A DNA stretch of 64,000 nt from Numida meleagris. Its lineage: Eukaryota; Chordata; Aves; Galliformes; Numididae. The notes under the pieces were generated by a model, which saw nothing but the letters and a program-made list of their open reading frames with translations, was not told the DNA's origin and searched no databases. The stretch is taken from NCBI RefSeq assembly GCF_002078875.1, contig NC_034413.1, positions 61,992,453 to 62,056,452 on the forward strand, read 5' to 3'. The translations under genes were made by a program, and so were the position numbers. Every line of letters begins with the position of its first letter. Position 1 is the first letter of the stretch. This document shows, piece after piece, positions 58,323 through 64,000 of the stretch.

Positions 58323-61300
58323 GAAAATTAAGCATACCAATAATTCAGGATTGTTTTGATTGTTTTCTTTTTTTTTTTTAATTGTCCTTACTGTAGGAAT
58401 GCATGCAGTAGGCTGAAATGATGACTTTCTGGTATGGCAAAAACATTTTAGTGACACAACTTTAGAGCTGTCCCCTTAGTGACTGTTAGTATCATCACTC
58501 ATGAGTGATGTAAGTTTCATATTGTCATTTCTGTAAGAGATGTTGTGTCCCACTGTCCTGCAGCACTCATTATGCTCTCTTGGTTTATAGACAACATTTT
58601 CTTTCCTTTTTGGGCCAAGGAATTCCTGACAGTGTGAGCAGAAACTTGCTACCTTGGGAATCAAATCCAATTATCTGTATGGCAGGGTAAAGTTATAAAT
58701 TATTGTCAGTGGGATAAATGCATTCAACAGACTTGTACCTGAATCACATCTCTCAGGGTTAAGGGTGATTGAATTCAGGTTCTTATTTCAGATCTGAATC
58801 AATTAGTGGTGGGATACTTGATGTTCCAGAGAAGAGTTTTTGAGCCTCCTGGAGAAAAATGTGCAGATGTGATAAGACCGCACCCTAAGCACAATGCTAA
58901 TAATAACATCTTGTAATTCTTTGTCTGAATCTTAATATTTTACGTTGGTCTCACAGTTCTATGCTTATGGTTCTGAGGGATAGGTTACCATTCCAAGTAT
59001 AAAAATGTTGATACAAAAGGACATTGTCAACATTTAGATCAATTTACAGAATATGGGTCTCACCTGAACTACAAAGCAGTCCTGCAAAACCCTCATAGCT
59101 CTTCAGGGTATGAAAAGCACATCTTACTACCTCTAAATTTCTCATTTTTCAGTGGGTTTCAGGTTCCCACCTTTGTGTTACCTTGAGTCCTGCAAGAGAG
59201 CAGCTAACAGCAGGAGAGGAAGGAGAGGCAGGTTCAGGTCCTGTGTGTTGCTGACCCTTGGTAGGTTAGAAGAGCAATACGAGAGGTGCTCTGTGCTAGC
59301 AGTTCCACATGGAGCCTGTCAGGAGTACCTGGCTCACTGAATGGGGAGATAAGCACAGTCAGGAAATACTTAATGTTGAAAAAGTCGAACTGCCAAGCTC
59401 TTAGGAGGTTCTTACTGAACGTGTTCCAACTGGAATTTGGCAAGGGTCTTTTAAGTGACCAAATTTGGGCAAATTTTCACAGGGATGACATAATACTTGT
59501 TCTTGACAAAAAAAGGTAACCCTGCAAAATTTCAAACCCTTGCTTAAAAGTGTGGAGTGCCTGGAGCATCTCATGCAAGCAGAAACAAGACTCCTATTCA
59601 ACACAGGCAAAATTGCTCCTTCCTATCCCTTCCTCTCATTCTGGATCTTCTACCTCAAAATTCATTAAGTTCAGCCTAAAGCACATACCTGGTATGGAAA
59701 GTTTCATTCTGAACAGCTTGTCTGATAAGGCCATGAGAAACTGAGAAGAAAGGCCTAAACAAGAAAGTGTCCAGCAGCTTCCTATATAGACCTGCATTAT
59801 TTGTGTTCAGCAGGTCACTTTGGTCACCCCACAGATGTCAGTGGGGCTACTCAGGTGACTTATGGGAGTAGGTTTACACCATCAGTTAGGAAGTGTTTTA
59901 CTGCAAGCACTGCGAACCTAATTTTACTTGATAACCAAGGGCTGTGAAATTAAATTCTCTGCTTCGGTTGAATATCATGATTAGGAGATTATTTTAGTGC
60001 AGGTCACTAAGTTTGGCTGGGCTTGGCTCTTGTGTCATGTCAGGAAGCAGAAAGCTCACTGGGCAACTATTGACTCTAGTCAGAAGAGCTGGCAGAATGA
60101 ATCAAAGTTAATCATGGAGCAAATGTGACAGTGGTTCCGGAATGCATTGTATAATCCTGACGTTCATTGTAAATTGACCCAGGATTCACAGTTAATGTTA
60201 CTGAACTTAATAATTGGTTGTTTGACTTTAACTGTTAATATTGACATTTCAGAGTAGCTGCCCATCAGATAATACAGACTTGCGAAGAAGAGGATAATCA
60301 GTTTAGCAGTTCCACTTGCTGGCAGCTTCTAGAAGCTCTGAAAAAGTCTCATTCTGTGAGCATGGTTCCTACAAAGCATTTCTCTTGTATACTTCATTCC
60401 TGAACTGCCATCCTGGTCAGTGATTTTGGTGCTTTTCTCATTTTAGGGCCAGATTTTGAATCAATGAAAGCATAAAATGCTAAAATGACCCAAACTAGCT
60501 CTGCATATATTATATACATAGACTGGACATCTCACATCCCAGCATTTTTCATGGTTAGAATGAAGAACACATCTTGTTGAAAAGCTGCACATTTTGTTCC
60601 TTCAATGGAATGAAAATCCTAGCTGAGGTTTCTAAAGCAGCATACGAAAGCATACTGTGAAAATATCTGTTCCTCCTCTCACTGCAGGGCTGAGAAACAT
60701 CAAACCTTAAATTTATGCCTCTTAGGAGCTAGGAGGTGAATCAGTGAAGTTTGGTCACATACTGGTAACATCTATGTACGTGTCCTGTCCTTGGCCTGGA
60801 AGGCAGATCGCTCAGAGAAGATAGATGTGTTCCCTTACTTGCCAGCCTACCATTATGATTCTGATAACTGGGGCTATAGAGAGGGCTCTGCTATTATAAT
60901 AACAAATTATTTTTGTGTGAACTATAAATTGACTCTGTGTTATTACCAGTCAATTGCCATGAAGCAAGAAGTAGGAGCAAATTCCTCTCCCAGCTCCAGA
61001 GCACAGTCTGTGACTTGGACCAAAATGCAGTCACCAGTCATTGCTTCGTGGGTGGTTTCTTTGAAGGGTTAAGTCTTGTCTGTAATGCTAGCAGAGCTCT
61101 GAGATCAAAGAACCAGGATAGCTGGGGTGGTGCAGGGTGCCCCTCTTTCCTGTCCATTTGTTGTTGAGAAGCCAGGTTTCTTCGTGCAGGATTAAGACAC
61201 TGAGAATGGAAAGAGCTGGAGTATCCTGGCAGCACATCCTGCTCTTGAGCAGAGGAGTTTGGAGCACGGCCAAACTGCTATTGAATGAAAATCTGCCATC

Positions 61301-61436
61301 TGTTAGCTTCTTCCTTTAGAAAAGAAAAGTTGTGAGGTACAATCAAGGTAATGAGAATTAAATGCTTGTAAATGGAGCCACATAGACCAAATCTAGGAAG
61401 CCCATCCTGCAGCAGAGCTCGAGCAGACATGTGGAA

Positions 61437-62090
61437 GAGAAGTTGGAAGGGACCTCTGGAGAACATCCAGTCCAACCCCCTGCTAAAGCAGGTTCCCTAC
61501 AGTAGGTAACACAGGAAAGCATCCAGGTGGGTCTTGAATATCTCCAGGGGAAACTCCACAACCTTTCTGGGCAGCCTGTTCCAGTGCTCTGTCATCGTTA
61601 CAGTAAAGAAGTTTTTCCTCATGTTCATATAGAACTTCCTGTGTTCCAGTTTGTACCCATTGCACCTTGTTGTGTCACCAGACACCACTGAAAAGAGCCT
61701 GGCCCAATCCACTTGACTCTCACCCTTGGGATATTTATAAGCGTTTATGAGATCCACCATCAGCCTTCTCTTCTCTGGGCTGAACCACCCCAGGTCTCTC
61801 AGTCTTTCCTCCTAAGGGAGGTGCTCCAGGCCTCCAGTCATCTTGGTGGCCCTCTGCTAAACTCCCTCTAGCAGATTCCTGTCTTTCTTGAACAGATGAG
61901 CCCAGAACTGGACTCAGTACTCCAGATGTGACCTCACCAAGGCAGAGTAGAGGGGAAGGATCACCTCCCTCAACCTGATGGCCACACTTTTCTTAATGCA
62001 CCCCAGCTAACCATTGGTCTTGGCCACAGGGACACACTGCTGGCTCATGGCGAACCTGTTATCCACCAAGAGAGTATGCACTTCAGTTGC
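61437..62090 (-). mobile_element. CR1 LINE fragment, about 650 bp, with ORF2 end
   Basis: The antisense begins gaagttggaagggacctctg, atccagtccaaccccctgct, without the terminal octamers. On the minus strand an open frame at 61497-61760 gives the C-terminus of CR1 ORF2 ([50 protein letters not shown]), ending at a natural-looking stop. Further right are the segments tccagatgtgacctcaccaa and ggacacactgctggctcatg, typical of CR1 ORF2. It belongs to a different CR1 subfamily from the copy at 52786, because the ORF end and UTR differ. Confidence 0.95.
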
Positions 62091-63630
62091 ACGTTGACAT
62101 CCATATTTTTCAGGCCAGTCACCAATATTTTAACTGATTGCTTCACATGAATCAAATATCAGCGTTAGAGGATCCTTGCATACGTTTTGTGTAGCGTCAA
62201 CCTTTGCTCTCCGGGTTACAGTGATTCCTGCAGCAGATAGAATGGCATTTTATAAAGGCATTAAATAGCAGGTGCACAATCTCATAAAGAACCTTTTTAT
62301 TAGTCTTATATAACCTATTTTCCTGATTGCCTTAAATTGCAAATGATGGGCTTCTCCCCGTTCCATTGTGTGGGCTTCCAGCTTTTGCTGTTGTCAATAA
62401 ATGCAACAGAGTGGGCAGCCAGTGCCTGTGACCATTTGTGTATTGGGTGCTCTTCATCAAAGCCTTGCACAGACTCTCCTGTAATTCACTCATCACTCAA
62501 AAAACATGTTCTGTTGCCCCTTAAGTGTACGTGTGCAATGGAGTCTGTAAAACTAGTTTTAAATGGTTAACGTCAATGTAGTGTTTCAGGTTGATGGATT
62601 CAGTAGGACTGTTTGGTTAGAAAAAGGTCACGCAGCTTGTTTAATCCTTAGCAAGTTGCGGAATGATTCAGAATTGTCACAAGTGATCTATTTCTGAGGT
62701 TCCTAGAGCGTAGAGCAAAAAGTTGCACAAAGGGCTCAGATCAGGGCTAAGACTGCAAGTGATACAGTGAGAAAAAACACAAATGGAAGAAGTAGTGTAA
62801 CTCCCATTTGAGATAAATTTAGAGGAAAACTTAATGGTACATGTATTTGTTTAAGTATTCTGCTGAATTTGCAGAGCACAGTTTGCAGCTATGGAAAGCT
62901 CTTCCTGCACCAAATTATACTGTATTACATGGATGTAAATCTGAATAAACCTTGATGGAGGAAGAACTTCTCCAAGCATATATCAATGTGATGATGTGCA
63001 AAATTTGATTTGCTTAGTACAATTACTGCAGCTAATTACATCCAGATTCATAATTACAAGTAACATATTAAAATTAGACTAGAAGGTGAACGTGATTTTG
63101 CAATTCATGATGGTAGCAGAAGCATAGAACACGTACAGATGATTCTTCTGTAATGAACCAACTCCTTTCCTAGAGCAAATAGGCCATGAACTACATTTAC
63201 ATGACCTTGGGCTGAAGATCTACACACTCCCTGATATAAGCATAGCTACCCAAATTGTGTTTCCCTTGAGAGGAGATTATTTTGTGCTATATCAATCTGG
63301 TCCATGCAGGACTTGGAAAAAGGATCAGATGTTTAGGCATTGCAAATCCTTTTGCCATAGGCAAGGTTACTAATTAAAACGTGTTAGCATACAGAAGTAC
63401 CAGATGCAGCCCAGCCAAGGATGAATGTCAAGAAATTGGCAAGGATGAGGGGAAAAAGCCAGAAAGAGATTAGGAAAAGATCAATTTCTTTTTCTTCACA
63501 GAACGTTCCCTTTCTTTCTACTCACCGCTTCTTCCCAACCAGCTTGGCAATATCTGACATTACGTCTTGCAGCAGGGTGTCTCATCAGCTGCATCTTACC
63601 ATGGAAGTTACATATTGCAGCATTTCATGT

Positions 63631-63731
63631 GTAGCGTCTGGTCATATCCCTTCTTGTCACATTTTATTAGGTATGCTGCCATCATGTGACACCTCAGTGG
63701 TGGCACGTGGTCACATTACAGCTTGTCATTA
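63631..63731 (+). repeat. Imperfect spaced duplication
   Basis: gtagcgtctggtcatatccc (63631 on, continuing ttcttgtcac) resembles gtggcacgtggtcacattac (63700 on, continuing agcttgtcatt), 69 bases later. The copies are diverged and no function is apparent. Confidence 0.5.
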
Positions 63732-64000
63732 CATACATTGTTTTACTTGTCTCCATTGACATTCCCATCAGACCTTGAATGTGCCTTTGTGACTCAAGAA
63801 AATGTTGTTGAAATACACTCTCAATTTGTATCAACCATTGGTTCCTTCAACTTCAGCAGCCCTGGATGTATTCTAAGTGTGAATAATTATTGACTGCTGA
63901 AAATTAGTTACGCTGAGAAGTTTTATTATCTCCACCGTGTTGGTGGGGAGAAATCAAGGTAGAAAAAAACAGTTTCCTAAAGCCACACAATGAAACCAGG

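Larger units (their letters stand above)
54230..64000 (+). other. KALRN: KALRN intron, 5' part (downstream exon outside window)
   Basis: The sequence follows the donor gtaaga, and no further exon is seen. It contains the foldback at 55216-55307, a 26-bp tandem duplication at 58271, a CR1 piece at 61437-62090, an AT-rich homeodomain-motif block near 63.0 kb and an imperfect 69-base-spaced duplication near 63.63-63.73 kb. The rest (55400-58200, 58400-61400, 62100-62900) is unremarkable intronic sequence. Confidence 0.8.

Overview
The window is vertebrate nuclear DNA, almost certainly from a bird and most likely chicken or a close galliform. Three things point there. At least ten truncated CR1 LINE copies are present, several ending in degenerate ATTCTATG-type octamers. 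There is a decayed mariner that I recognise as the Galluhop type. I see no primate or rodent SINEs. The coding content is one partial gene on the + strand, KALRN (kalirin, a neuronal Rho guanine-nucleotide exchange factor of the Trio family).

Five internal KALRN exons lie at 1580-1771, 9173-9304, 13319-13549, 35659-35781 and 54038-54229. All have AG acceptors and GT donors and whole-codon lengths (64, 44, 77, 41 and 64 codons). Joined, they give 290 residues with no stop, covering the end of spectrin-like repeat 2 and all of repeats 3 and 4. Residues that separate kalirin from its paralogue TRIO (QKRHDDFEE, IYKAARHLEV, RKLLLDMSVSFHTHTKE) match kalirin. The Sec14 domain and repeat 1 must lie upstream, and the remaining repeats, the GEF modules and the kinase downstream.

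Layout: 1-1579 is the end of an upstream intron. Then come introns of about 7.4, 4.0, 22.1 and 18.3 kb, and 54230-64000 is the start of the next intron. The introns hold the CR1 pieces (eight on - and two on +), the mariner relic at about 2129-3140, a probable antisense LTR near 41.4-41.9 kb, four relics resembling ancient MIR/CORE-SINE elements, one tRNA-derived SINE-like relic near 5.05-5.17 kb, two clean tandem duplications, a long polypyrimidine tract and A-rich tracts.

I found no second protein gene, RNA gene, CRISPR array or other self-contained new system. Most other open frames are chance ORFs in introns. The best unexplained signals are a 92-nt near-perfect foldback at 55216-55307 with partial copies of its arm next to it, a perfect 14-bp-arm palindrome at 32049-32080, the SINE-like relic near 5.1 kb, and a dense POU, bZIP and homeodomain motif cluster near 14.6-14.8 kb that could be an intronic enhancer. 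Family assignments rest on recall and reading by eye, not on database searches.
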